Positions 32,483 to 43,739 of a stretch of DNA of 64,000 bases are shown here, one piece after another; position 1 is the stretch's first letter; every line of letters begins with the position of its first letter. The position numbers and the translations under genes are program-made. Under the pieces are notes generated by a model that was given only the letters and a program-made list of their open reading frames with translations, had not been told where the DNA came from and ran no database searches. The stretch is from Psococerastis gibbosa (taxonomy: Eukaryota > Arthropoda > Insecta > Psocodea > Psocidae): positions 9,046,855 through 9,110,854 of the forward strand of contig OZ020491.1 of the NCBI GenBank assembly GCA_963971405.1, read 5' to 3'.

Positions 32483-32665
32483 CAGGGACGGATCCAGCCC
32501 ATTTGGGGGGGGGGGGGGTGTAATTGTGGGTCAAAAATATCAAATATAAATATTATAAATATTATATATATATATAGTGGACTATCGATTAAATTAAAGC
32601 GTAATATATAAACTTACAACAGATTTTCTAATTTTTTTTTTTGGGGGGGGGGGCAGCTACCTGCT
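32483..32665. mobile_element. hAT-like poly-G MITE, right end lost
   Basis: The left end CAGGGACGGATCCAGCCC and the following G tract and GTGGGTCAAAA match 50040-50214. The right half ends at TTGGGGGGGGGGGCAGCTAC without the expected GTATCCGTCC terminus. Confidence 0.6.
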
Positions 32666-32669
32666 TGCT

Positions 32670-33345
32670 ATACAATATTCAATATTTGAATTTTTAAGTT
32701 TTTAATTGCTATATAGATATTCTCTTCTTTTTTAAATTTGTTGTGGCAAGCACGTATCCAGGATTAATTTGGGGCCTAAATGTACAATATTTTTTTATAC
32801 TGCAACGCAAGCAATGGGCTATGTAACTTCACTATAAGATATCTTCCCTAATCTTCATCAATCATATAATTTTAACTCTGATATCGTTTAGCCAGCAGGT
32901 AGTTTCTTATAAACTGCAAACGGTCCCATCCCCCAGCTGAAAATTTTGGATATGCAGCAGCGTTATAGGCCAGCAGTCCTATTTTGGCGATTTGGGACTA
33001 ACATAATAACGTAGCTTATTCAATTGTTGTAAATAAATGAGTGCAAAATTGATAATTTAATCTTCTGCTATATTTTTGGTGAGTTTTCAATTTATTCTCC
33101 CTTAGATGTAAACACATTAATTAAAATTCTCATTATATTTCAAAATTCTACCAGTTACATTTGAATGTTTATTAGTATTTCCTTCAATTATAAAACAATG
33201 AAACAATTCTCTTGTATTCCAATAATTCATTAATTAGAATTTCCCGCGCATATTCTAACACGGTCACGTGACAAGATAGGTACGTGCAAGATTTTTAACA
33301 AATTATTTGTTCGTCCCCTATGCTACGCCAGAAATTTTTTGAAAA
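32670..33345. other. AT-rich intergenic DNA, nothing recognised
   Basis: No gene or repeat boundary is seen. Confidence 0.35.
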
Positions 33346-33355
33346 TAGAGGTAGT

Positions 33356-33537
33356 CAAGGCCGTGCGCATGTTTTGATCTCGGGGGGGGGGGTCCAATTT
33401 TTTTTTAACTTAATTTATTAATAAACTAATGGATAAATTCTTCAAATCATACAGGTTTACATAGAAAATTTTATTTCGGGGGGGGGGGAGGGGTCCGGAC
33501 CCTTTGGACCACCCCCCCCCTTCTGGGCACGGCCATG
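33356..33537. mobile_element. hAT-like poly-G MITE, perfect 8-bp target duplication
   Basis: Target duplication GAGGTAGT at 33348-33355 and 33538-33545. Terminal inverted repeats CAAGGCCGTGCGCA and (inverted) CATGGCCGTGCCCA. The core has G tracts at about 33380-33389 and 33478-33488 and a palindromic GGGTCCGGACCC (33491-33502). 182 bp, no ORF. Confidence 0.92.
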
Positions 33538-33710
33538 GAGGTAGTACAAAGTAGCAAGTTCATTTTCAAATTCATAGAAAAAAAACTTATATTTACAAAA
33601 CCACAATTATTACAATTAAAATCGAGAGAAAGAGAGAAGCCAACGTTTTTTTCGCGTTTCTAGCCAATGCCTTTCTGTAAAGAGTATTAAAATTCCACAC
33701 ACAAAAATTA

Positions 33711-34003
33711 GGGCTCTATATTAGACAGGTATTGTCATCCGCCATATTGTATCCATTATAAGTCTGGTGTATAAGCCAAGCATTGGGTGTTTACCTATTT
33801 ATTTTTAGAAATTTATCGTTGTTTATTTATTATTATTTAAAAAACGTGCTACCAATCAGAGAAGTGTTTAATAAAAAATTACTAAAACGTGTATTCGTTT
33901 TTCCCCGATATTTTTCAATCTTTTACTTTTCCTACAATACTTACCATATAGGAAATATGGGATACAACATGGCGGATGACAATACCCGGGTATATAGTGC
34001 ATT
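33711..34003. mobile_element. TIR MITE with ATTGTCATCCGCCAT arms
   Basis: The left arm GGTATTGTCATCCGCCATAT and the inverted right arm GGTATTGTCATCCGCCATGT match over about 45 bp; the outer ends (CTCTATATTAGACA versus GCACTATATACCCG) are weaker. The unit is about 290 bp with AT-rich unique DNA inside. Superfamily not determined. Confidence 0.65.
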
Positions 34004-34009
34004 AACAAA

Positions 34010-34650
34010 AATATAACATCACGATAGAGGTGAAATTTTCAGCTTTTTTGAATTAGCGACCAAAAAATGCATTTTAAACTTAGAAAAAATATTTGCATCG
34101 TTCAGGCATTTTAAAATTTTGGACGCGGACTATACTAGGGTTGGACCTTGTAGTGGGTGACTACCATTATTGAGGTGCTGAAGGCAATAAAAACAGGGCC
34201 GTACCCAGAAATTTTTTCGGGGGGTCTATCTGTCGTCATAGGAGGCAGTGGCGGTAAGAGAAGGGTAGCAAGTTATGCATGGCCTCCGGCCAAAGGAAAG
34301 AAAGGAAAATACGTATTTTTTTTGGATTTTCTGTAAAAAAAATTAAAACATTACGTGAAAGTTTAAAAACAACTGCCCACTGCCCTGTGTTGCGTAAAAT
34401 TTGTTACGCCATCACTGATCGGATGCGAGGGTAACCTCAATATATTTAAAACTCCATTCTATCTAGTGTACGCGGCAAATTTTTTGGGGGGGGGGTCCGG
34501 ACCGGTCCAGACCGGTCTGGACCCCCTGCTTTTTTTTTTTTTAAGGGCCGCAAAGCGTCTATGGTAGATTAGTAGGAAACTTGACTGGAGTGTCGGCCGC
34601 TCCTACATTATGCCTTACATGATGCATGTTGTGTATGACATAGCTACGTA
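34010..34650. other. Intergenic DNA with a possible hAT-like left end at 34196
   Basis: CAGGGCCGTACCCAGAAATT followed by TTTTCGGGGGG at 34194-34224 resembles the left ends of the poly-G MITEs, but no matching right end was found. A G/C run near 34485-34525 contains GGTCCGGACCGGTCC. Confidence 0.35.
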
Positions 34651-34656
34651 TATTCT

Positions 34657-34925
34657 ATGCCTGATCAGCATTTCATGCTGTTCTTAGGGTCAGCAACTTT
34701 GAAAATTACGCTTTACCATTCTCGATTAGCTGAATCTTTTGCGCCCAGAGTTACTGTATCTATTGATGGTAAAATTCGAAAGCTCCAGTACCGATTTGGT
34801 TTATCTGTTGGTGTTGCGTACAGTCTGCGATGTTTATCAGACAAGGTTTTCTTCTTAAGGGGCTCGGGAAGTCCTTTTAACGTGTTTTCCAAAAGATTGC
34901 TTCCCAAAATGAATGGTAGCTAACC
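34657..34925. other. Unassigned open frames on both strands
   Basis: An 88-codon plus frame and a 64-codon minus frame overlap fully. The minus-strand reading (PSIDTVTLGAKDSANREW) looks the more protein-like, but no family is recognised. Confidence 0.2.
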
Positions 34926-34929
34926 TATA

Positions 34930-35870
34930 AGTTGCTCAAAGGCTAGTTTAACTTTAATTTGAAATGCGACGGAGTATTTGAAGTGAATTATTGCATGAGA
35001 CAGTCAGGTGATTGAGTTGGATGGTGAACTAACGATCTCAACTGAGTTCAAGAAATGTGGGATTTGGGATGAACGGTTCACCTAGAGAACGCCAGGCAGA
35101 CGAACGAAGATCTGCAACCCTATCGTGACTTACCCTGTCCATTAGTACCTTGGTTAATTTTTCTTCTTCTGGTCGCTGGTTATACGATCAATACACGTTA
35201 TATTTAACTTTTTACGGCACCAACTCATCTGGAACTTCTATATTGACTGTTAATTCTTTCACCCACATACGAGTAGTTCAAGTTTCCCATCTCTTATATT
35301 CTTATCATCTTGATACTTCGCCCATCCTGTATTACCACTCCCCCTATTTAACCATGGTACTAAATTATCATTGTAGGCCACGCTAGGACTACTTGTCGTA
35401 CTTTAGTAGGGCCACGGTTGGCAGGAGGGACGCATGTTCAGGCAGCTGGGTGTCGGATAGTTGATAGGGTCAAGTGAAGTGATTGTGAAATAAGAAGAGA
35501 GAAGAGGAAGAAGGAAGAGGAAGAAATGGCATTGTGCAGTGTTAGCTTAAATTATAGGTCTTTGATGCAGTGAATGTGGAGTGAAGTGAATATGATTTGT
35601 GTAGGGTTCAGACACCCAGCACTCAGCAGCCTGGCTTCGTTCTAGTACTGCCATTGCAACAGCGGCACCGACAGACGGCTCCTTCGCTTTTCTGTTTGGC
35701 ATACACTCTAGGTGTACTCTGAATATCGTAGTCTACTTTTCTTGAACTCAGCTCCGATCATTGGCCCACCATGCAACCTTGAACCTTATTGTCAGTCTAT
35801 CCACTGCTGAACTGACCAATGACCATGGCACTGGTCAGTTTACTGGTGACTAGGCAATTTGCAGGATGAA
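34930..35870. other. Intergenic DNA, nothing recognised
   Basis: Moderate G+C with no long frame. A purine-rich stretch lies at 35480-35530. Confidence 0.3.
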
Positions 35871-35877
35871 ACTTAAA

Positions 35878-36324
35878 TCACTCATTCCATTCTAAACTGA
35901 ATTTGAACTGCAGGCCATTACGCCGTTGCTTGGGATCTGAGACGGATTGCTCGATAACCTTGTGAATGAATGCATTGCCATTCATGCGGTTGTCTTGTAG
36001 ATTCATCATAGATACCAACGAATGGTTTAATGTTTGAATAGCTTTTACGTTACTCAAACGTTCAGGTTGTGAAGATTCCTCTTCTGGAAAGTCACGTTTT
36101 AAGTAAACTACTCGGCGTCTTAGGAAGTTGATCTGCAACTGTTTGACATCGGGGGGTGTATCGCACTAAGACCACAGATGAATTAAGTCGTTACTGAGCT
36201 GAATCTTATCATTAATGTTACAATAGCTTGTAAGGGACATTAGGTTTGGCGAGTAGGGAATGAAGAGCGTAACTTTTGAAGCTGTTGCACCCTGAGGCAG
36301 TGTGCATTGCTGGTTAGGGGTAGA
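35878..36324 (-). pseudogene. Gene-like reading frame with one stop, unknown family
   Basis: On the minus strand an acceptor-like CTCTACCCCTAACCAG (ending 36325) is followed by one frame running about 148 codons to a TGA near 35878. A single internal TAG lies near 36163, after LIHLWS. The downstream 86-residue part starts MQINFLRRRVVYLKRDFP and is rich in charged residues, ending KFSLEWNE. Composition is protein-like rather than AT-random. Either a decayed retrocopy, an exon with another splice acceptor past the stop, or an unrecognised element ORF. Confidence 0.35.
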
Positions 36325-36493
36325 GAATGCGTACTATGACACACACAATCTGGATCGTGCAAGGTATGTTGTCGGGTCTGCCGGTATTTTTCGTTAAGTT
36401 TCCTACCCCCTGGACGCTTTAAGGCTTAGGGGGGGGGGGGTGGGTGCATTTGACTGGGAAATGAAAATTTTGTTTTGAAAATGGGACTTAAAG

Positions 36494-37215
36494 CATGGAC
36501 GTACGCAGCCTTTATTTTAGGGGGGGGGCATGACCTTAGTGTCTCGAGTGTTCCCTCCCTCTTGCAAGAGGCATGGCCGCTCGGGAAGGATGGCGATGAG
36601 GCCTAAAGCTAAAAGTTGGTGCAAGGCCTCATAGTAGCCGGAGGCAAGTTAAATAAAGGCGCGATATAGTAAGATTATACGCAATTTGACATCTAAATCC
36701 CAATTTTATAAAGGATTAATACAACTGCGGACAGGTACTATATATACCTATTGGGGCCAAATAAATAAATAAGAATTGACTATTTTTGTTCAATTACTAA
36801 GCCAACCTAGCGGAGTTATGGCTATAAAGCCCTCTCTTACACTCAACTGGGAAGTCCCGGGACCGCCTGCTTTACATGCCCTCCGAAGCATGGCCTGAAA
36901 TGGTGGGTTATTTTATCATTCCTTGATGCACAACGTAAGGCCAAGTGCGGGGCTACCAAAGCGGTTACCTCATTCACTCAATGGATGCGCGCCCCTGGAC
37001 CCCGGAGTTCTGCCGGTTAAAAAAAAAAAAAAGTAATAGACATTTTTTTTTGGGGCAGAGTCAGTGTAGGAACACTCAAGGCACAGTTATTACAGCAGTC
37101 AAAAAGGATTCGCTGATTTCAGTTAGTTTTGCGTCCTTATTGAATTAATTATTGATTAAATGAGGGTTGGAAGATTTAAGCAAGCGCTCCCCGCCCATGG
37201 CTGCGTACGTCTATG
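36494..37215. mobile_element. TIR poly-G element carrying a SINE
   Basis: The left end CATGGACGTACGCAGCC and the inverted right end CATAGACGTACGCAGCC match at 16 of 17 positions. A G8 tract lies just inside the left end. About 135 bp of reverse SINE 1 (36768-36900) lies within it. The flanking 8-mers do not match, so no target duplication is visible. hAT-like by end type. Confidence 0.65.
36768..36900 (-). mobile_element. SINE 1, reverse copy nested in TIR element
   Basis: Reads inverted: TTGGCTTAGTAATTG, GTAAGAGAGGGCTTTATAGC and GGGCATGTAAAGCAGGCGG, ending at the AGGCCATGCTTCGG block. The A and B boxes are missing. Confidence 0.8.
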
Positions 37216-37244
37216 GTCAAAATATAGTTATAAAAAAGTAGCTA

Positions 37245-38448
37245 CAGTAGAACTCGGTTTGTAATGCTTTCTCCACACTGGAAACTGGATCAATGTAGAC
37301 TCCCAAAATTAGCTATGCTAACGGGGCCGTACTTTGGTGAATGCCTATGGCCTGAATGGCATGAAGAGATGTGTTTTAATTAAAGACTAAACCAGTAAAA
37401 CAGTTAACGCGAATGAATTGGACGCCCCCAATACCAAATGCAGTCAGTTTGATGCCGGGGGTCTCCCTGCAGAACGCTTCTTGACGAATCAATGTTAACG
37501 ATAGTGCTATGTTTTTAAATGTACTGGATGAAAGACTTCTGAAAAGGCCCGATATTGAGCAAATGCACTAGTATCTCGTGGTTCATCTGCCTCATTTTCA
37601 ACGGCGCCTCTGCGGAAAAGACGATTCATATTCACTGACCATATCATTCAAAGCTGAAGACAAGTATGATCCCAATTTACGATTTACCCTACAATCTGAA
37701 ATTTTAATGGAAATGAGAATGTCCAGAATTTTGTTTAGATCGGGGGGGGGGGGGGAGCATGTTTTTCATGGCCTATTTTAACACGAAAGTATCTAGAAAA
37801 TATAGAAGCAGTACGTCGTAAATTTAAGAGACAATCGGAGGCGTAAAAACCATATAAGCGTAAAAATCTAATATCTCATGAAATATCAAAAATATCAGGC
37901 CAACGGAAGAAAATTTTCTGGAAATTTGGATATTTGATATGTACTTCTTTCTAACATCACAGACTGGCCACAATTAATGAATTTGATTTGTACAAATACG
38001 ATTGATGTACAATAGTAGTCCCATGGAAGGAGTTCAAGAACTGTGACCGATTGGTGTTGCTAAAGGCCAAATGTCATGTATAGAAATGTGGAGAAGCATT
38101 TGTGCTAATTTAATGGATATTAATGACTAGGATAGATATTATTTTTATGCAAATTGGCTTTAAAAAAAACGCATGGTGGAGGCACTCCGATTTGCTCTTA
38201 AAGTAGGTACTTCCAAGTTTCCTACCCGACTGTTAAAACTGTTCGGACTCTTCTCTTACGTATATAGGGATCAGGGATTTTTTCTCAATTTTGGGTCAAT
38301 TTTACCTCTAAAATATCAAGAAGTTCTCTTATAACTGAGGTGGAGTTATTTTGTAGGCCTACTAGGGGTTACATTTTAATGGCCCCACGCAGCTTTCTTA
38401 TTACCGCGTCTCTTACGTAGCCCAGGCTTCAGTAACCGAGTTCTACTG
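37245..38448. mobile_element. Pogo/Tc1-like non-autonomous element, 1204 bp
   Basis: CAGTAGAACTCGGTT at 37245-37259 is the exact inverse of AACCGAGTTCTACTG at 38434-38448, and TA dinucleotides flank both sides (37243-37244, 38449-38450), the target choice of Tc1/mariner-pogo elements. CAGTA-type ends fit the pogo/Tigger branch. No DDE frame remains, and it contains repeat E sequence (37955-38080). A repeat B copy starts 10 nt beyond the right end. Confidence 0.75.
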
Positions 38449-38458
38449 TATATAAATA

Positions 38459-38957
38459 TGCAATGTATTGGAGGGTGAATTTTCCATAATTTAAAAAAAA
38501 AAATCACATTTTAAATTTTTTTTTTGCACAAAACCAAATCATTTTTTTGGGAAAGCAGACGGTTCGGTTATATTTTCACATAAAACATACCTGAAGATAG
38601 AAAGCATCGATATGAAATGTTCCGCAGAAAAATTATTTTTTAGTCATTTTTTCATGGAAATTGAGTTATTTTTTTTTTTTTTTACCCCAGAAGCTAACTA
38701 TCAAGGGGCAAGCGACTCATTAAGTTAGCCCCCCCCCACCCAAAATGGTCCCATTGTATGATTTTTGTGAGCTTACATGCCAAATTTCATAATAATCCAC
38801 CGAGTAGTTTGCCCGCAAATTTATGAAGTCAGACAGACAGATGGACAGACGATTCGTAAAAACCTAGGACCTCAAAACGTGTAAATCCGTTTAAATCACG
38901 GAATCGAAAATTTTGACCATCACAAATTTTTCCTTGAACTACATAAAAATAGGAAAG
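38459..38957 (-). repeat. 0.85-kb repeat B, partial reverse copy
   Basis: Begins inside the family at AATGTATTGGAGGGTGAATT and runs through CATACCTGAAGATAGAAAGC, TCAAGGGGCAAGCGAC, GACAGACAGATGGACAGACG and ACGTGTAAATCCGTTTAAAT. It is more diverged than the other copies. Confidence 0.75.
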
Positions 38958-38961
38958 GCTA

Positions 38962-39085
38962 TAATGACTTTTAGTTCCATTACTAAGCCTACTTAGCTAG
39001 GGCTGCTGTAAAACACTCAACTAAGAAGCCTGGTTCACACACCCTCAGAAGCATGGCCAGAAATGTATAGCAAATGTAGTAAGTT
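38962..39085 (-). mobile_element. SINE 1, degenerate reverse copy
   Basis: TTCCATTACTAAGCCTACTT, CACTCAACTAAGAAGCC and AGAAGCATGGCCAGAAATGT recognisably follow the family in reverse, with many deletions. Confidence 0.55.
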
Positions 39086-39117
39086 ACAGTATTTTTCAGA
39101 ATATGTGAGACTCGAGC

Positions 39118-39545
39118 AGGGACGCCGAGTTTTAAAAATTCTGGGGGGGGGGGGCAAGATTCGGTACTCAGTTCTGGAAAGTATTAGGAAAATGCATTGG
39201 TAAATGGTTACTTAAAATAACTATAATGCAGAAAGCATTGACCGACGTACACTCGCTCTTTCGATAAAATCATTTACTAAAGCCTTTATATATAAAATAA
39301 TAATATAATATATAAGTTGGCTATGCGCACAAAATTGGAGCGAAAAAGTTTTTAAAGTTTGGGCGGTGCAAGTGCCAAATTTATTTTTATATTAATGTTT
39401 GAAATATTAAGACAAATAAATAAACTAAACTGCACTAAGGGTTCTTTGCTTCTGGGGGGAGGGGGTTGGCGCTGCCCTCCAGAAACTAGTCTGCGGGGGC
39501 AAGATGGGCCGTGCCCCCCCCCCCCCCCCCAAGACAGTACGCACC
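39118..39545. other. Poly-G/poly-C bearing segment with hAT-like left end
   Basis: CAGGGACGCCGAGTTTT at about 39118 is followed by G12 (39143-39154), with a C16 tract at about 39515-39530. The candidate right end (GTACGCACCACTA) does not mirror the left end, so the boundaries are uncertain. Confidence 0.35.
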
Positions 39546-39549
39546 ACTA

Positions 39550-40125
39550 CTCTACATGCCCTGACTTTAGTGACCAAAAAATTAAAGATCCCGACTGAAA
39601 TAATTTACAGGTATAATAGGTACTTATTGGGGTGTGTTCAAAGATGACGGATGTATCAGATTCCATGGGGATGACAACTGGGACTATTTCTACCCAGAAA
39701 TTAAAATACTGTACACTTGAACGATGCTTATATGTTTTCTTTGCAAAAATTGAAATATTGGCCTTGTGTGGGGGCCCTTTCTCGAGCAGAAAGGTCTTGC
39801 ACCCTTACACGAATATTCCTCAACCATTTATAAAATAGAGACACTGGATGTAAAAGAGAATAGAACGGAGTAAGGCGATTTATCATTAATGCCACGGCAC
39901 GTTCCAATTTCCCGCCAAATATTTCGACAAGTGTTGTTTTAGTTTTTTTAATCTATTGCGATTTTGTATTTTACGGCTTTTCATAAGCTGCTTTATAATG
40001 CTGCTGGTCTTAAACCCAAGCCCACCAAGCGAACTCTCTCGAGTTGTGAATTTGTTTTATTGATAGTTGCCTATCGCACCAAAAAATAAAAGAATACCGT
40101 ATACTGCTGAGACTGACCAGGAATT
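39550..40125. other. Intergenic DNA, nothing recognised
   Basis: No gene or element boundary is seen. Confidence 0.3.
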
Positions 40126-40128
40126 GTA

Positions 40129-40250
40129 AGGATTCAGGCCATTGGGGGGGGGGGGCGTAGTTTTGGGGTCAAAATAGAATAAACTTAAACTATGAAGTAT
40201 CGATTACAGCAGCTACCCCCTGCCCCCCCCCCCCCTGTATCAATCCTTGG
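40129..40250. mobile_element. hAT-like poly-G MITE, degenerate copy
   Basis: AAGGATTCAGGCCATTGGGG at the left mirrors CCCCTGTATCAATCCTT at the right. The interior shares GGGGTCAAAATA, AGTATCGATTA and AGCAGCTACCCCCTGCC with 50040-50214. Confidence 0.6.
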
Positions 40251-40259
40251 GTCACCAGC

Positions 40260-40950
40260 TATGGGGAAAAATTATTTATGAAAATACCAATTACCATGTA
40301 GACCACCCATTCCGGCAATATAGCTCTCACAGAAGATTTGCAAAATTCCTGCCACGAAACAAATCCTGGATACATGCCTGTATTTAAAATCAGCGCCTTA
40401 AAGTGCAAATTACCAATTAAGAGTGGACTCACCGCTCAGATATTTGGGCGCGAAAACTGCCCGTAAGTAAATCATAAAACAGCTGCACCTCAAATTTTGG
40501 CTAGTTCGGGGGTTGGTAACCCAAACAATAATTCTAAACAATAAAATATATTGTAATCAACTATTTATGAAACACACTTGCAGTTAACTATTGTAGGTAT
40601 CTTTAAAATACGAATGCACTATATAAATAAGGTAGCCTTCTGGATGTGTTACGTTTATTAGCTGCTTAATATTTATATAATTTTAATATTATATAAAGGG
40701 AAGAGCCGCATGCGGCTCGCGAGCCCCACGTTGCCGGCCCTTGGTTTAGTTCAACAAAAACATTATTAGTAGAATATAACAAGGTTCACTGCTGCAGCTA
40801 GCCTATTGTATTATAAAAGAAAGTAAAATAAGTCTTACCTGATGACTTCAACGGGTAGTTTTTTTTACACTTGCCACTTACCATCAAATTAGCCTTCCGG
40901 CCTGACACTCAAAACTTTGTTGATATTTTAAAACTACATTAAATTTTAAA
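40260..40950. other. AT-rich intergenic DNA, nothing recognised
   Basis: No gene or element boundary is seen. Confidence 0.3.
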
Positions 40951-40957
40951 ATTCCCT

Positions 40958-41123
40958 TAGGTGCCCATTCCACATACGTACAACGTCAACGAAAAATTGA
41001 AAAATGACGTCAAAATGACGTAAATTGACGTGGTAGCAGAATTTTTAGTATGTCTTTAATGTCTGCTAAAACGTCATTTTTCAATTTTTCGTTGACGATT
41101 GAAGTATATGGAATACCCCCCTA
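40958..41123. mobile_element. Palindromic MITE, CCATTCCACATACGT family
   Basis: TTAGGTGCCCATTCCACATA at the left has an inverted relative at the right (TTAGGGGGGTATTCCATATA). The inner arms AACGTCAACGAAAAATTGAA / TTCAATTTTTCGTTGACG are near-perfect. The centre contains ATGTCTTTAATGTCTGCTAA, shared exactly with 42419-42566. Confidence 0.8.
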
Positions 41124-41129
41124 AGCAAT

Positions 41130-41950
41130 GTTGGCCACAGAGTAGGTAGTAGGAAATATCTATAACTATCTTAATTTTAGAATTTATTTATTTATATTTT
41201 TTTAAAAAGGTTAATCGCATTTAGAGTGGGGAACTACAGTAGCCTACTTTTTTAGGACCCCTTATAATAGTCATTAATTTATTAATAGGCTAGGGCGCTA
41301 GGATTTCTCTTGCTCAATGGTCCTGTGACGTAAATAACGCTTAGACGACGGCGACGCCCCGAATGGGCGTAGATCGTGAGTGGTTCAAATCCCACCAAGT
41401 CCAGTTTTTTCCTATATCCTCTAATTTCGGTTATAGCGAGGAGGTTACCACTTCAACCAAAGTTAGTACAATATATTATACAGTATATATATAAATATAT
41501 ATATTTTTCTGTTTTCTTATTAACCTTTAGGTTCCATGAACAATTAATAAGAACAGATTTACAATTAATTGGGTTATTTTATTAGATTAATTCGGTTAAA
41601 CATTCTTAACACCGAGAACACATTATTTTTAAGATCCGCCATGTTGCTCTCCGTTGCTATGGCTACCATCGTCCATCTTAACACAATGCCGTAATGGCGC
41701 TTAATTCAAATACACAACATATATGTATATACCGTATATATATATTGCATGTAATAGGCTACCACAATATATTAGATATTATATCTTTCAGTTCTCGATC
41801 GTCCGCGTATAGTACGTACATAGGTGCGTTTTTTAACAGATTGTTGTGTGAGCCCGATCGTGTGGGATAGTACTACGCACCAACTAAGGTAAAAAAAAGA
41901 ATGTTGTAGGCCCATTAAATAAATACACAATCTTCTTCTTCTTGAGTTAC
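41130..41950. other. AT-rich intergenic DNA
   Basis: A stretch at about 41363-41403 (GGCGTAGATCGTGAGTGGTTCAAATCCCACC) has a Pol III B-box-like GGTTCAAATCC, but no A box at the right distance. TA repeats lie at about 41479-41505. No gene is seen. Confidence 0.35.
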
Positions 41951-41953
41951 AAT

Positions 41954-42262
41954 CTATGGATTGGTTTGCAGCGAATGTTGTAGTCTTCTTCTGCACTCTT
42001 GTCTGATTTGTGCGGTCCTTTTCAGTCTTTTATAGGTGTCGCACCCTAGGTCCTTCATGACATCATCTAGGTACTGCTTCCTCTGTCGCCCTCTTGAGTT
42101 GGTGCCTTCAACCATACCCTAAATGATGTTCTTGAGGAGTACTTCGTGTCTCAGTAAATGCCCCATCCATTCGCCTCTTCTTGTGGAAATGGTGGCCATA
42201 ATGGCTCTTTTTTTCGTTTATTCTATGGAGCACTTCTTCATTGGTTATATGTGGTCTCTCCG
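41954..42262 (-). pseudogene. Non-LTR RT C-terminal remnant
   Basis: Minus strand: ITNEEVLHRI, a one-base slip in an A run, then ATISTRRGEWMGHLLRHEVL, LKNII, a TAG stop, GMVEGTNSRGRQRKQYLDDV, MKDLGC, RTAQIRQECRRR and a TAG at 41954-41956. The pattern R-x-x-W-x-GH-x-LRH then G-R-x-R-x-Y is the common tail of CR1/RTE-type RT proteins. It is a different family from the copies at 1239 and 51153. Confidence 0.7.
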
Positions 42263-42418
42263 TGGAATTATCAAAATACCCAATATAATGATATAAATAT
42301 GGTATATGCTTTTCTGCTCATAAATGGGTTCAAATAGAATGCAGTGTAATAGAAGCAATAATAATAATAATCGGAAACACAGTTTAATTTTTTGTAAGTT
42401 CTTGGCATTATCATTTGG

Positions 42419-42566
42419 TTAGACGGGGTTTCCACATACGTCAATGGTCAATGAGAAATATGGTTTTGACGTGGTAGCAGAATTTGTAGTATGTCTTTAA
42501 TGTCTGCTAAAACGTCAATGTCACATTTCTCATTGACCATTGACGTATGTGGAAACTCCGCCTTAC
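42419..42566. mobile_element. Palindromic MITE, CCATTCCACATACGT-related
   Basis: GGGGTTTCCACATACGTCAA at the left is inverse to TTGACGTATGTGGAAACTCC at the right. The centre ATGTCTTTAATGTCTGCTAA equals that of 40958-41123. About 148 bp. Confidence 0.8.
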
Positions 42567-42569
42567 AGT

Positions 42570-43425
42570 TGGCACCGTAATTTTTTTAAAATGTAATTTT
42601 CTTAATTTTTTGCATTTCATGTAGTCTTGTCGGTCAGTCCCTCATTTATTCTGTCTGAATGGTCCCCGCCCGTCCTGCCACCATTTGTTCTTATTTTTTT
42701 TTTTTTTTGTTACTGCTGTCTTTGAAACAGGCTCTTCGTATAATGTGCTGAGGACTGTGTGAATTGAATGTTTTTAATTTAAATGTCTGTGATATAACCG
42801 GTGACGTGCAGTGGCGCCGACTTGCCTAGTGCTCAGGGGTTCAAACGTTCGAGGTAAGGGGGCTAAATATAAATATAGGCTAAACTCAATCAAATTCATG
42901 CCACATCTACTCCAGGCGATCCAGTTTTTCCATATTAGCATATTAAAAAATAACTTGATAAGCATATCAACATAATGTACTTCATCTAGACTTCTTTAAA
43001 ATTTTGTTTGTTTGGCACTATTACACATAGTACATAGGTATACTCATAGGGTAGGCTAAAGTTCATGTTAGTGTGAAAATGGTATATGTTTATTACACCA
43101 AAGACCTGGCCATAAAAATACGATATTATTACCGATCCCTGAATTAAAATAGTTTAATATCCGAGCACCCCAAAAGTTTTTTTTTGCCAAGGCGGCGCCA
43201 ATGTAAGACAACCTACTGTATTTGATTGTAAAATAGTTCTTGATTAAGTTTTATCGGATGTTACATGCTTTTACATTGCTATATTGTAAATTGTTTTAAT
43301 TGTGAGAATGAGGTTATTGTGATAATTATTGTTCTTGCTATGTGCACACTGAAAGACTATCGTATGTCATATTTGCCGAACCGAAGGTTAAGCCTTACTG
43401 ATTTAATTGTATTGTCAACTGTTTG
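42570..43425. other. AT-rich intergenic DNA, nothing recognised
   Basis: No gene, RNA or element end is seen. Confidence 0.35.
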
Positions 43426-43429
43426 AACT

Positions 43430-43730
43430 AAATATAATAATTGAATACACGAGTAGATGAAGGTGTTAACTAACATTACGGTGTTATAGTTTTGTGGCAC
43501 GAATGTTATATGTTGTAGGCTATTCTTCTCAATATGGTACATATTCGGTAGTCCAACTATCCAAACTCCCGTTATCCCGAGTAGATGAAGCCGTTAAGTA
43601 ACATTATTGAAGTTTTGGGATACAAATAACTTATTATTAAAGTCAGTGCTGAAGTAGGCTACTCTTCTCAATAGGTACTTATTAGGTAGAACTCTAATTA
43701 TCCGAACTATCCAAAAATCCGAATCCCTTT
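43430..43730 (+). repeat. Two diverged ~140-bp tandem units
   Basis: CGAGTAGATGAAGGTGTTAA (43449) and CGAGTAGATGAAGCCGTTAA (43579) each lead to a GTAGGCTA..TCTTCTCAATA block and then to ACTATCC. The recurrent TATCCGAA words to about 43975 recall pogo/jerky-type element ends. Confidence 0.5.
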
Positions 43731-43739
43731 AAGACAGTC

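Noticed and set aside
41363..41403. Possible tRNA gene
   Set aside because: B-box-like GGTTCAAATCC is present but no A box or cloverleaf could be formed upstream.
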